Source: Streptomyces sp. YIM 130001
Lineage (GTDB): Bacteria; Actinomycetota; Actinomycetes; Streptomycetales; Streptomycetaceae
Direction of reading: 5' to 3'
Assembly: GCF_003574445.1 (NCBI RefSeq)
Contig: NZ_KZ984564.1
Span: 62,001-126,000 of the forward strand
DNA length: 64,000 nt
Positions 33,689 to 41,863 of the stretch are shown here, one piece after another; within the stretch, counting starts at the first letter, position 1; each line of letters starts with the position of its first letter. The notes beneath the pieces are model-generated. The model made no database searches. It was not told the DNA's origin and saw only the letters and a program-made list of their open reading frames with translations. The position numbers were made by a program, and so were the translations under genes.

Positions 33689-34633
33689 TCAGAAGGGCTC
33701 GACGAGCGGTGCGCCGTGATCCGTCGCCGCCCAGCGCCGGTTCGCGCGTTCGAGCTTGTCGGGGTTGACCTGGTTGTGGACGGCGGCGATGCCGTCCGGG
33801 GTGACCTCGATGGACGTGGTTCCGATGACACGGCCCTCGACGACGGCCACCAGGCCCGGCTCGCCGTTGACGGTCGCGGCGTGGATCTCCGTCGGGCCGC
33901 CGGTGAAGGCTCGTTTGACCGCGCTGGGCTTGAACAGACCCCGGATGAACTTCGCGACCGCGACGGCTCCGTCGACCGCCTTGGCGCGTGCCGGGACGTG
34001 GCCGCCGCCGTCGCCGATGGAGACGGCATCCTCCGTGAGCAGCCGCACGAGGGGTTCGGTCCGGCCACTGGTGGCGGCCGCGAGGAACTCGTCGATGACC
34101 CGCCGAGCGGCGGCCTCGTCGACCTCGGCGCGGGCCTTGCCCGACGCGACGTGCTTCTTGGCACGGTGGAAGATCTGCTGGCTCGCGGCCTCGGTGATGT
34201 CGAGGATCTCGGCGACCTCGCCATGCGGGTAGCCGAAGGCCTCCTTCAGTACGTAGACGGCCCGTTCGTTGGGCGAGAGCCGCTCCAGGAGGGCGAGGAC
34301 CGCGAACGAGACCGATTCGCGCTGCTCGGCGGTGTCGGCGGGGCCCAGCATCGGGTCGCCGTCGAGCAGCGGCTCGGGGAGCCATTGGCCGATGTAGCTC
34401 TCGCGGCGGGCGCGGGCCGAGGTGAGCTGGTTGAGACAGAGGTTGGTGAGGACCTTCGTCAGCCAGGCCTCGGGGACCTCGATGCGGTCGACGTCGGTGG
34501 CCTGCCAGCGCAGGAACGTGTCCTGCACGGCGTCCTCCGCCTCGCTCGAGGAGCCGAGGAGGCGATACGCGATGGCCTCGAGGCGGGGCCTCGACGCCTC
34601 GAACCGGTCCACATCGTGCGCGGTCAAGGGCAT
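33689..34633 (-). CDS. sigJ: ECF41-type RNA polymerase sigma factor (SigJ-like)
   Basis: The 314-residue protein has sigma regions 2 and 4 (about 10-75 and 110-165) followed by a SnoaL-like C-terminal domain of about 120 residues, the defining ECF41 layout. The group's conserved motifs are visible: WLPEPLL in the linker, GDGGG in the C-terminal domain and VNPDKL near the end. In ECF41 the fused domain controls the sigma activity in place of an anti-sigma factor. The downstream flavin oxidoreductase is the typical genomic partner and likely target. ATG 34633 is used. The gene is divergent from the DUF2797 gene across a spacer holding DnaA boxes. Confidence 0.92.
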   Translation of the reverse strand: MPLTAHDVDRFEASRPRLEAIAYRLLGSSSEAEDAVQDTFLRWQATDVDRIEVPEAWLTKVLTNLCLNQLTSARARRESYIGQWLPEPLLDGDPMLGPADTAEQRESVSFAVLALLERLSPNERAVYVLKEAFGYPHGEVAEILDITEAASQQIFHRAKKHVASGKARAEVDEAAARRVIDEFLAAATSGRTEPLVRLLTEDAVSIGDGGGHVPARAKAVDGAVAVAKFIRGLFKPSAVKRAFTGGPTEIHAATVNGEPGLVAVVEGRVIGTTSIEVTPDGIAAVHNQVNPDKLERANRRWAATDHGAPLVEPF

Positions 34634-34812
34634 GGGTCGGATCCTAGAGGGTGTCCGCGGGCTGCGCCCGGGGGCGTTCGAGGGTGGGTGCGTTTCCGCA
34701 GCTGAGCGGTGGTTGGCGGGGGCGGTTCTCGTCCCGCACCGCGGACAGGGCGGGCTTGGAACCGGGACGGTTGGATTCCGGCCGTCGGAACGCGGGCCCG
34801 CGGCCGGCGACT

Positions 34813-34839
34813 TTGTCCACAGGGTGTGGGTTATCCACA
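34813..34839. promoter_or_regulatory. Two direct DnaA boxes
   Basis: TTGTCCACA (34813-34821), the Streptomyces consensus, and TTATCCACA (34831-34839), the general consensus, lie 18 bp apart in the same orientation. They are in the 268-bp divergent region between sigJ and the DUF2797 gene. Confidence 0.65.
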
Positions 34840-34901
34840 GGGCGGAGCGCTTTGTCAGTGGCGGGGATCATGCTGGGTGCATGATGTGGCGGAGTACGGG
34901 G

Positions 34902-35852
34902 ATGCGGTGGCGTGCTGGTCGGCCGGTGCTCGGCTGGTCGGTGCAGGGGCGTGACGAGCGGCGGGAGTCGGCGCCGACCGTGGGCCGGCCGCTGGCCTTC
35001 GCCTGCCGGGGTGGGCGGCGGTGTCTCGGGGTGTGGCGCGGTGGCCGGCACACCGAGTGCCCGCGGGCGGCGGAGGTGCCCGCGCGGGGTGCGCGGGCGC
35101 AGTGCCCGGAGTGTGCGCGGATCGACCGTTCGTACTCGGTGGCCGCCGACACGGCGGTGGACGATCCGCGTCCGTACGGGGTGTACCTGGCGTACTTCGG
35201 GCCGGGGCTGCTCAAGGTGGGGATCACCGCGGTGGAGCGGGGGCCGGCGAGGTTGCTGGAGCAGGGGGCGGTGGCGTTCGTCTGGCTGGGGAGAGGGCCG
35301 TTGATGGCGGCGCGGCGGGCGGAGGCGGTGCTGGGTGGTGCGTTGGGGGTGCCGGATCGGGTGCCGTATGCGCGGAAGAGGGCGGTGCGAGGTGTCCTGC
35401 CGGAGGTGCGGGAGCGGTTGTCCGAGTTGCGGGAGTGCCATGCGCGGGTGGGTGAAGTGGAGGGGTGGCCGGAGTCGTTGAGCCGTCTGCCGTTCGAACC
35501 GGTGGACCACAGTGCGGAGTTCGGGCTTCCGGCGCTGGAGTCGGCTGCTGCCGGGCAGGTCGCAGGGGACGGTGGTGGAGGTGCTGTGGTGCGGGAGTTG
35601 GCGGAGGACGGCGTGGTCGGCGGGAGGTTGCTGGCCGCGGCGGGACCTGATCTGCATCTGTGGTCGTCCTGGCGCGACCCGGGGACCGGGCGGGTGCGGG
35701 ACGGCGTGGTCGTGGTGGACACACGGCTGATGAGTGGGTGGGGTCTGGTGGCCGCTGAGCCGGATGAGGACGCGGTGGGGGTGAGCGTTCCCGTGGTGGA
35801 GGGCGGTGCGGGGGCGGGGACGGCCGGTGGAGTGCAGGGAGGGCTGTTCTGA
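34902..35852 (+). CDS. DUF2797 family protein
   Basis: The 316-residue protein carries an N-terminal Cys/His cluster (CRGGRRCLGVW, HTECP, QCPECARIDRSY) that could bind zinc. It is followed by YGVYLAYFGPGLLKVGIT, which resembles the start of a GIY-YIG-type nuclease fold. No full catalytic set can be confirmed, so nuclease activity is only a possibility. The C-terminal third is Gly/Val-rich and ends in the short motif GVQGGLF. ATG 34902 has GGAG 7 bases upstream; ATG 34881 is an alternative. It is followed 84 bp later by an amidohydrolase gene on the same strand. Confidence 0.82.
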   Translation: MRWRAGRPVLGWSVQGRDERRESAPTVGRPLAFACRGGRRCLGVWRGGRHTECPRAAEVPARGARAQCPECARIDRSYSVAADTAVDDPRPYGVYLAYFGPGLLKVGITAVERGPARLLEQGAVAFVWLGRGPLMAARRAEAVLGGALGVPDRVPYARKRAVRGVLPEVRERLSELRECHARVGEVEGWPESLSRLPFEPVDHSAEFGLPALESAAAGQVAGDGGGGAVVRELAEDGVVGGRLLAAAGPDLHLWSSWRDPGTGRVRDGVVVVDTRLMSGWGLVAAEPDEDAVGVSVPVVEGGAGAGTAGGVQGGLF

Positions 35853-35936
35853 GGCGCGGACGCCGATGAGGTGTGGGGTCGTGACCGTCGAGGAGAAGCG
35901 TGGACAGGCAGGTGGTCGTGGAACGAGAGTGGGGGA

Positions 35937-36869
35937 ATGTGTGACGTGGTGGGTGAGGAGACCGGGGCTGCGGCCGGTGAGGTGACGGCCGGCGAAGTGG
36001 AGGGCGTGCGGGCGTTCTGGGAGGGGCTGAGACTGCCGGGGCTCGTCGACGTCCATACGCACTTCATGCCGGAGCGGGTGCTGCGCAAGGTCTGGGCGTA
36101 CTTCGACGCCGTCGGGCCGCTGACGGGACGCGAGTGGCCGATCACGTACCGGCTGGCGGAAGAGCAACGGGTCGAGGTGCTCCGGGAGTTCGGGGTGCGG
36201 GCGTTCACAGCCATGCTCTATCCGCACAAGCCGGGGATGGCGGCCTGGCTCAATGCCTGGGGTGCGGACTTCGCCGCGCGGACACCGGACTGCCTGCACA
36301 CCGCGACGCTGTTTCCCGAGGAGGGCGTCGGGGAGTACGTGCGGCAGGCGGTCGAAGCCGGGGCGCGGGTCTTCAAGTCCCATCTGCAGGTGGGTGCCTA
36401 CGACCCGAACGATCCGCTGCTCGATCCGGCGTGGGGACTGCTCGCGGAGGCCGGTGTTCCGGTGGTGATGCACTGCGGTTCGGGTCCCGTCCCGGGCAAG
36501 CACACCGGCCCGGAGCCGATCGGGCGACTGCTCGCTCGACACCCCCGGCTACGGCTCGTCGTGGCGCACATGGGGATGCCGGAGTACACGGACTTCCTCG
36601 ACCTGGCCGAGCGGTACGCGGGGGTGCACCTCGACACGACAATGGCGTTCACGGACTTCACCGAGGGCGCGATGCCGTTTCCGGTACAGGCGCGGGCGAG
36701 GCTCGTGGAGCTCGGTGACCGGGTGATGTTGGGGACGGACTTCCCCAACATCCCTTATCCGTACGGGCATCAGCTGGAGGCGCTCGCGCGTCTGGAGCTC
36801 GGGGAGGAGTGGCTGCGAGCGGTGTGCCACGGGAACGGGGCGCGGCTCTTCGGGCTGCCGGCGGAGTAG
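35937..36869 (+). CDS. Amidohydrolase-2 family metal-dependent hydrolase
   Basis: The 310-residue protein is a TIM-barrel amidohydrolase. Metal-site motifs appear in order: VDVHTHFMPE near residue 37, VFKSHLQVG near 150, VMHCGSG near 180, VVAHMGMPEY near 210 and the catalytic Asp in LGTDFPNIPYPY near 268. Relatives hydrolyse C-N or C-C bonds (decarboxylases belong here too), so the substrate is not readable. ATG 35937 is chosen ahead of the domain; an upstream in-frame ATG at 35871 gives a Trp/Arg-rich extension that looks noncoding. It appears to be a single-gene unit or paired with DUF2797. Confidence 0.88.
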   Translation: MCDVVGEETGAAAGEVTAGEVEGVRAFWEGLRLPGLVDVHTHFMPERVLRKVWAYFDAVGPLTGREWPITYRLAEEQRVEVLREFGVRAFTAMLYPHKPGMAAWLNAWGADFAARTPDCLHTATLFPEEGVGEYVRQAVEAGARVFKSHLQVGAYDPNDPLLDPAWGLLAEAGVPVVMHCGSGPVPGKHTGPEPIGRLLARHPRLRLVVAHMGMPEYTDFLDLAERYAGVHLDTTMAFTDFTEGAMPFPVQARARLVELGDRVMLGTDFPNIPYPYGHQLEALARLELGEEWLRAVCHGNGARLFGLPAE

Positions 36870-37015
36870 CCGGAGCGCCGGTGGGGCGAGGGCGCGGGTC
36901 TCCCCGCGCGCTCCGCGGCAGCGTCCCCGCGGCGCTCGGTTCTCCGGCCGAGTCCGGACCCCCGGTCCGCGGGCCTGACCGGCTCGTGGAGTGCGTCGTA
37001 GGGGGCCGGATGCGT

Positions 37016-37037
37016 TTCTCAGGGAATTCACAGGTTC
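37016..37037 (+). promoter_or_regulatory. 11-bp direct repeat upstream of the response regulator
   Basis: TTCTCAGGGAA and TTCACAGGTTC stand head to tail with an 11-bp period, one helical turn, the layout used by OmpR/PhoB-type regulators. They are 41 bp before ATG 37078. Confidence 0.45.
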
Positions 37038-37077
37038 CGGAAAGGAGGATTTCAGGGCGGGTGGTCAGGGTGAGGGC

Positions 37078-37905
37078 ATGACCACAATCTCGCGACAGGG
37101 CCGGGCCGGCGAAGGGCCGGGCGCCGCTACCGATGCCAGGGCAGACATCCGCAGGCCCGACGGCTCCCGCGTGCGGGTGCTCGTCGTCGACGACGAGGCC
37201 TCGCTGACCGAGCTGCTGTCCATGACCCTGCGGTACGAGGGCTGGGAGGTGCGGACGGCTCAGGACGGGGCGAGCGCGGTGCGTGCGGCCAGGTCGTTCC
37301 GGCCGGATGCCGTGGTGCTCGACGTGATGCTGCCCGACATGCACGGCCTCGCGGTGCTCGGGCGGCTGCGGCACGACCTGCCGGACGTTCCGGTGCTGTT
37401 CCTGACCGCGAAGGACGCCGTGGAGGACCGGATCGCCGGGCTCACCGCGGGCGGGGACGACTACGTGACCAAGCCGTTCAGTCTCGAGGAGGTCGTGGCG
37501 CGGCTGCGCGGACTCATCCGGCGTTCGGGAGCGGTGGCGCGGCGCAGCGAGTCCCTGCTCGTCGTCGGCGACCTCACCCTCGACGAGGACAGCCACGAGG
37601 TGACGCGGGGTGGCCGGTCGATCCATCTGACGGCCACCGAGTTCGAGCTGCTCCGGTACCTGATGCGCAATCCGCGGCGGGTGTTGAGCAAGGCGCAGAT
37701 CCTCGACCGGGTGTGGAGCTACGACTTCGGTGGGCAGGCCAACGTCGTCGAGCTGTACATCTCGTACCTGCGACGGAAGATCGATGCCGGGAACGCGCCG
37801 ATGATCCACACGCGACGTGGCGCGGGCTATCTGCTCAAGGCTGCCGACCCGGCTCCGGAGCCGGCTTCCGCACCCGCCTCCGTCCCCGCCGCGGCCTCCG
37901 CGTGA
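37078..37905 (+). CDS. OmpR-family response regulator
   Basis: The 275-residue protein has a receiver domain (about 35-150) with acidic pair VVDDEASL, phospho-acceptor in VVLDVMLPDMHG, the Thr in VLFLTAKD and Lys in DDYVTKPFSLEE. A winged-helix output domain (about 160-255) includes LTATEFELLRYLMRNPRRVL and the final RRGAGYLLK. The C-terminal tail is Ala/Pro-rich. ATG 37078 has GGGTGAGGG ahead. The histidine kinase gene follows after 329 bp, and two glycosyltransferase genes come next, suggesting control of surface glycans. Confidence 0.93.
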   Translation: MTTISRQGRAGEGPGAATDARADIRRPDGSRVRVLVVDDEASLTELLSMTLRYEGWEVRTAQDGASAVRAARSFRPDAVVLDVMLPDMHGLAVLGRLRHDLPDVPVLFLTAKDAVEDRIAGLTAGGDDYVTKPFSLEEVVARLRGLIRRSGAVARRSESLLVVGDLTLDEDSHEVTRGGRSIHLTATEFELLRYLMRNPRRVLSKAQILDRVWSYDFGGQANVVELYISYLRRKIDAGNAPMIHTRRGAGYLLKAADPAPEPASAPASVPAAASA

Positions 37906-38234
37906 CACGTGGAACGCGGGCTCCCCGAACGGGAGCCCCGCGCCGCCACGTTGCGGACCTTCCTCGGCCGTGTCCACGAAGTCCTGCCCAGCACGCCCAG
38001 CACGCGCACCACGCGCAGCATTCACAGCGCTCGTAGCACTCACAGAGCCCGGCACGCTCCCCCGGCCTCCGGCCGGGAGGGCCCCCGCTCGCCGCCCCGG
38101 CCGAAAAGCCGAGTACGTCCAGTACGAGGGCTTCCGGCCGGCGCACCGCGAGCACGCACCGGACACCACGATCAACGCGATCAACGCGATCACCACGAGC
38201 ACCGCACAGGACCTTACGGACACGACGTAGAGCC
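37906..38234. other. 329-bp spacer between response regulator and kinase genes
   Basis: It opens with a perfect GGGCTCCC/GGGAGCCC hairpin at 37918-37938, probably an attenuator lowering kinase expression relative to the regulator. It also has a three-fold ATCAACGCG-type 9-bp repeat near 38172-38198. Reading frames here are compositionally random and none is called. Confidence 0.5.
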
Positions 38235-39962
38235 ATGTCACCGTCATCACCTACCAGCGACCGCCGGCCGCCAGTCACCGGCGACCGCCGCGGTCTGCGG
38301 CACCGGTTCCGCGGCCGGACGGCCTCCGACGAAGCCACCGGTGCGGGCGCCCGTGCCCGTCGGCCCCGCGGTCACCGGTCCTTGCGCACGCGGCTGGTCG
38401 TTTCCGCCGTCGTACTGATCGCTCTGGTGTGTGCGGTGATCGGGACCGTCACGACGGTGGCGCTGCACTCGTATCTGTACAAGCAGTTGGACGCCCAGTT
38501 GTCCGAGGTCGCGCAGCGCGCCGGCGGGCCGCCGCGCGGTGACGGCCCGCCGGGATTCGACGGGCGCGATCCGCTGCGTTTCCTCGCGCTCGGTGGCCAG
38601 GACATAGGCACGGTGGGGGCGGTACTCGAGGACGGCAAGGTCACGCGTGCCGCGGTCAGCGAATCCGGCGCGGAGCCGACCGAGCGCGCCCAGGTCAGCG
38701 AACTCGCTGCCGATCAGGCCAAGTCGCTGGGCTCCGTCACGCGCGACGGCCGGCCGCACAGCGTGGACCTGCCCGGACTCGGCGGCTACCGCGTGCAGTA
38801 CACGCAGGGTGGCGCGAACGGCGAGATGCTCGTCGCCGTACCGACGAAGACGGTCGAGGACACGGTCGGCACCCTCGTGGTGGTCGAGCTGTGCGTCGCG
38901 GGCGCCGGTCTGGTGGCGGCCGGAATCGCGGGCGCGGCGATGGTGGGTATCGCGCTGCGACCGTTGCGCCGGGTGGCCGCGACGGCGACCCGGGTGTCCG
39001 AACTCCCCTTGCACAGCGGCGAACCCGACCTCTCCGAACGGGTGCCGGACGCGGATCCGCGGACCGAGGTCGGCCAGGTCGGGGCGGCGCTCAACCGCAT
39101 GCTCGACCACGTGCACTCCGCGCTCAGTGCGCGGCAGGAGAGCGAGACGCGGGTACGGCGGTTCGTCGCGGACGCCAGCCATGAGCTGCGTACGCCGCTC
39201 GCGTCGATCCGGGGCTACGCGGAACTGACGCGGCGCGGACGCGAGGAGACCGGGCCCGACACCCGGCACGCGCTCGGCCGGATCGAGTCCGAGGCGTCCC
39301 GGATGACGGTCCTGGTGGAGGACCTGTTGCTGCTCGCACGGCTCGACGCCGGACGCCCGCTCGAGAAGCGGAGCACCGATCTCTCCCCGCTCGTCGTGGA
39401 CGCGGTCAGCGATGCGCGCGCCGCGGGGCCGGCCCACCACTGGCGGCTCGAACTGCCCGAGGAGCCCGCGCTGGTACGGGCCGATGCGCCCCGGCTGCAG
39501 CAGGTTCTGGTGAACCTGCTGGCCAACGCCCGCACCCACACCCCGCCCGGCACCACGGTCACCGCCCGGGTGGCGCTCGTCCCTCGCACCGACCCCGCCT
39601 CGGACACCCGCCGTGAGACGCGACGTGCTGCCTGCCGGGAGGTCCGCGTCGAGGTCGAGGACGACGGACCGGGGATGGCGGCCGAGCTGGTGCCGCAGGT
39701 CTTCGAACGGTTCGCGCGCGGGGACGAGTCCCGGTCGCGGACCGGAGGGAACGCGGGATCGACGGGGCTCGGCCTGGCGATCGTACGAGCGGTGGTGACG
39801 GCGCACGACGGGCGCGTGACCGCCGAGAGCGCGCCCGGGCGTACGGTCTTCGCCGTCACGCTGCCGTCCGATCCGGCCGGCCCGTCCGATCTGCCTGCCC
39901 CGTCCGGACCGGCCGAGGTGTCCGAGGCCCCGGAGCCCTCGACGGCGCTCGAGCAAGGCTGA
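38235..39962 (+). CDS. Membrane histidine kinase with HAMP domain
   Basis: The 575-residue kinase has two membrane segments (about 55-78 and 215-240) flanking an extracytoplasmic sensor domain of about 135 residues. HAMP, dimerisation (SHELRTPLASIRGYAEL near 315) and ATPase domains follow. The N box NLLANARTHTP, G1 DDGPGM, F box FERFARG and G2 GLGLAIV are intact, so it should be active. The N terminus is Arg-rich and the C-terminal tail is Pro/Ser-rich. It pairs with the response regulator upstream. A minisatellite separates it from the glycosyltransferase genes. The signal sensed is unknown. Confidence 0.93.
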   Translation: MSPSSPTSDRRPPVTGDRRGLRHRFRGRTASDEATGAGARARRPRGHRSLRTRLVVSAVVLIALVCAVIGTVTTVALHSYLYKQLDAQLSEVAQRAGGPPRGDGPPGFDGRDPLRFLALGGQDIGTVGAVLEDGKVTRAAVSESGAEPTERAQVSELAADQAKSLGSVTRDGRPHSVDLPGLGGYRVQYTQGGANGEMLVAVPTKTVEDTVGTLVVVELCVAGAGLVAAGIAGAAMVGIALRPLRRVAATATRVSELPLHSGEPDLSERVPDADPRTEVGQVGAALNRMLDHVHSALSARQESETRVRRFVADASHELRTPLASIRGYAELTRRGREETGPDTRHALGRIESEASRMTVLVEDLLLLARLDAGRPLEKRSTDLSPLVVDAVSDARAAGPAHHWRLELPEEPALVRADAPRLQQVLVNLLANARTHTPPGTTVTARVALVPRTDPASDTRRETRRAACREVRVEVEDDGPGMAAELVPQVFERFARGDESRSRTGGNAGSTGLGLAIVRAVVTAHDGRVTAESAPGRTVFAVTLPSDPAGPSDLPAPSGPAEVSEAPEPSTALEQG

Positions 39963-40104
39963 CGAGACGGGCGCGCCCGCAGCATCGGCTTCGCGTGCGG
40001 TTCGCATGGTCTGCTTCGCGTGCGGTTGGCACGGTCCGCCCCGCGCACGGCTCGCACGGTCCCGCCCCACCCACAGCTCGCACGGTCCGCGCCGCCCACA
40101 CCGC

Positions 40105-40400
40105 GCCCTCTCGGTCTCGCCCCCGGCGTGGCCTCGCGCCCGCGCGGCCCCAGCTTTGGCGGGGCCTTATGCCTCGCGGCCCCACCTTCTCGGTCTCGCC
40201 CCCGGCGTGGCCTCGCGCCCCCGCGGCCCCAGCCTCAGCGGGGCCTCATGCCTCGCGACCCCACCCCTCGACCCCACCCCCTCGATCTCACCCCGGCGTG
40301 ACCTCGCGCCCCCGCGGCCCCAGCCTCAGCGGGGCCTCATGCCTCGCGGCCCCACCTCTCGCGGCCCCACCCCTCGACCCCACCCCCGGCGTGACCTCGT
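40105..40400. repeat. Minisatellite of hairpin-bearing units, periods 79 and 92 bp
   Basis: Units anchored at TCGGTCTCGCC (40111, 40190), TCGATCTCACC (40282) and TCGACCCCACC (40374, partial) repeat GCGTGGCCTCGCGCCC and GCGGGGCCTCATGCCTCGCG. Most contain GGCCCC-N9-GGGGCC, a stable hairpin. Upstream 39985-40100 has shorter repeats of GCTCGCACGGTCC. The full gap 39963-40489 has no gene. Confidence 0.85.
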
Positions 40401-40489
40401 CTCCTGGCAGTCCATCCGCCCCCCCGACTCACAGCCCCACCACAGCCTCAGCACATCGCTGTGACAGGCCACTTGGCGAATGTCGTGGC

Positions 40490-41863
40490 ATGCGAAGCGA
40501 TTCCCCTGAGACGGCGACGGCGGCGGCGCGCGGCGGCGCACTCCCCGCGCGCGCCCCCGTACCGGTGGGCGGCGACGGCCCGCCCGTCCTGGACGTGGTG
40601 ATTCCGGTCTACAACGAGGAGAAGGACCTGGAGGCCTGCGTCCGGAGACTGCACGCCCACCTCGCGGAGACATTCCCGTACGGCAGCGGCGGCTTCCGGA
40701 TCACCGTCGCCGACAACGCGAGCACCGACCGTACGCCGGGAATCGCCGAGGCCCTGGCGCGTGAACTGGACGCCGTCACCTCGTTCCGCCTCGACCGCAA
40801 GGGGCGCGGGCGGGCGCTGCGGACCGTGTGGTCGCAGTCGGACGCGCCCGTGCTCGCGTACATGGACGTCGACCTGTCCACCGACCTCAACGCGCTGCTT
40901 CCGCTGGTCGCCCCGCTGATCTCCGGCCACTCGGACCTCGCGATCGGCTCGCGCCTCGCGCGCACGTCGCGCGTGGTGCGCGGGCCGCGCCGGGAGTTCA
41001 TCTCGCGGGCGTACAACCTGATTCTGCGGGGGTCCCTGCATGCCAGGTTCAGCGATGCCCAGTGCGGGTTCAAGGCGATCCGGCGGGACGTCGCGCAGCG
41101 GCTGCTGCCGATGGTCGAGGACACCGGCTGGTTCTTCGACACCGAACTGCTCGTGCTCGCCGAGCGCGCCGGGCTGCGCATCCACGAGGTGCCGGTGGAC
41201 TGGGTAGACGACCCCGAATCGACCGTGCACGTGGTGCGGACGGCCACCGACGACCTCAAGGGCGTGTGGCGCGTGGGCCGGGCGCTCGCCGTCGGCGCTC
41301 TCCCGCTCGACCGGCTCGCACGCCCCTTCGGGGACGACCCGCGTGACCGGCGCATCGAGGGCGTACCGCGCGGGCTCGCACGCCAGCTCGTCGGATTCTG
41401 CGTGGTCGGCGTGCTGTCGACGCTCTTCTATCTGGCGCTCTACTCCCTGTTCCGCACCGGACTCGGCCCGCAGCTGGCGAACGCGGGGGCCCTGCTCGTC
41501 TCCGCCGTCGCCAACACCGCCGCGAACCGGAGGCTCACCTTCGGTGTACGCGGTCGGGAGCGGGCGGTACGGCACCAGGCGCAGGGGCTCGTGGTGTTCG
41601 CCATCGGCCTCGCCCTGACGAGTGGTTCGCTCGCCGCGCTCGACGCGGCCGGCGGCGGGGCCTCGCACGCGACCGAGCTGACCGTCCTGATCGCCGCCAA
41701 CCTCGCGGCCACCATCCTCCGCTTCCTGCTCCTGCGGGCCTGGGTCTTCCCGGACCGCCGCCAGGCGACCCCCGCGAGCCACCGCAGCGACGCCGAAGAA
41801 CGCGAACACCCCCGCGCCCTCGTCCGGACCACCACCCCCGACAACCCCGGGACACACCGATGA
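40490..41863 (+). CDS. GT2 glycosyltransferase fused to a GtrA-like membrane domain
   Basis: The 457-residue protein has an N-terminal family-2 glycosyltransferase (about 30-250: VVIPVYNEEKDLEACV, DNASTDRTP, the DxD-like YMDVDLSTD, and DAQCGFKAI). A C-terminal GtrA domain of four membrane helices (about 300-430) follows. The architecture resembles polyprenyl-phosphate sugar synthases coupled to a flippase-like unit, supplying lipid-linked sugar outside the membrane. ATG 40490 lacks a strong ribosome site; the long upstream in-frame extension through the repeat array is rejected. It overlaps the next gene by 4 bp (ATGA), so translation is coupled. Confidence 0.9.
   Translation: MRSDSPETATAAARGGALPARAPVPVGGDGPPVLDVVIPVYNEEKDLEACVRRLHAHLAETFPYGSGGFRITVADNASTDRTPGIAEALARELDAVTSFRLDRKGRGRALRTVWSQSDAPVLAYMDVDLSTDLNALLPLVAPLISGHSDLAIGSRLARTSRVVRGPRREFISRAYNLILRGSLHARFSDAQCGFKAIRRDVAQRLLPMVEDTGWFFDTELLVLAERAGLRIHEVPVDWVDDPESTVHVVRTATDDLKGVWRVGRALAVGALPLDRLARPFGDDPRDRRIEGVPRGLARQLVGFCVVGVLSTLFYLALYSLFRTGLGPQLANAGALLVSAVANTAANRRLTFGVRGRERAVRHQAQGLVVFAIGLALTSGSLAALDAAGGGASHATELTVLIAANLAATILRFLLLRAWVFPDRRQATPASHRSDAEEREHPRALVRTTTPDNPGTHR

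Noticed and set aside
34644..36542. Minus-strand frame of more than 600 codons across DUF2797 and amidohydrolase
   Set aside because: It crosses two well-supported genes and reads as His/Pro/Arg-rich noise.
37905..37920. CACGTG near 37912 as a second parS site
   Set aside because: The flanks (GTGACACGTGGAACG) miss several consensus positions of TGTTNCACGTGAAACA.
39995..40489. In-frame extension of the GT2-GtrA gene through the repeat array
   Set aside because: The extension is low-complexity repeat translation, and the GT2 domain begins about 30 residues after ATG 40490.
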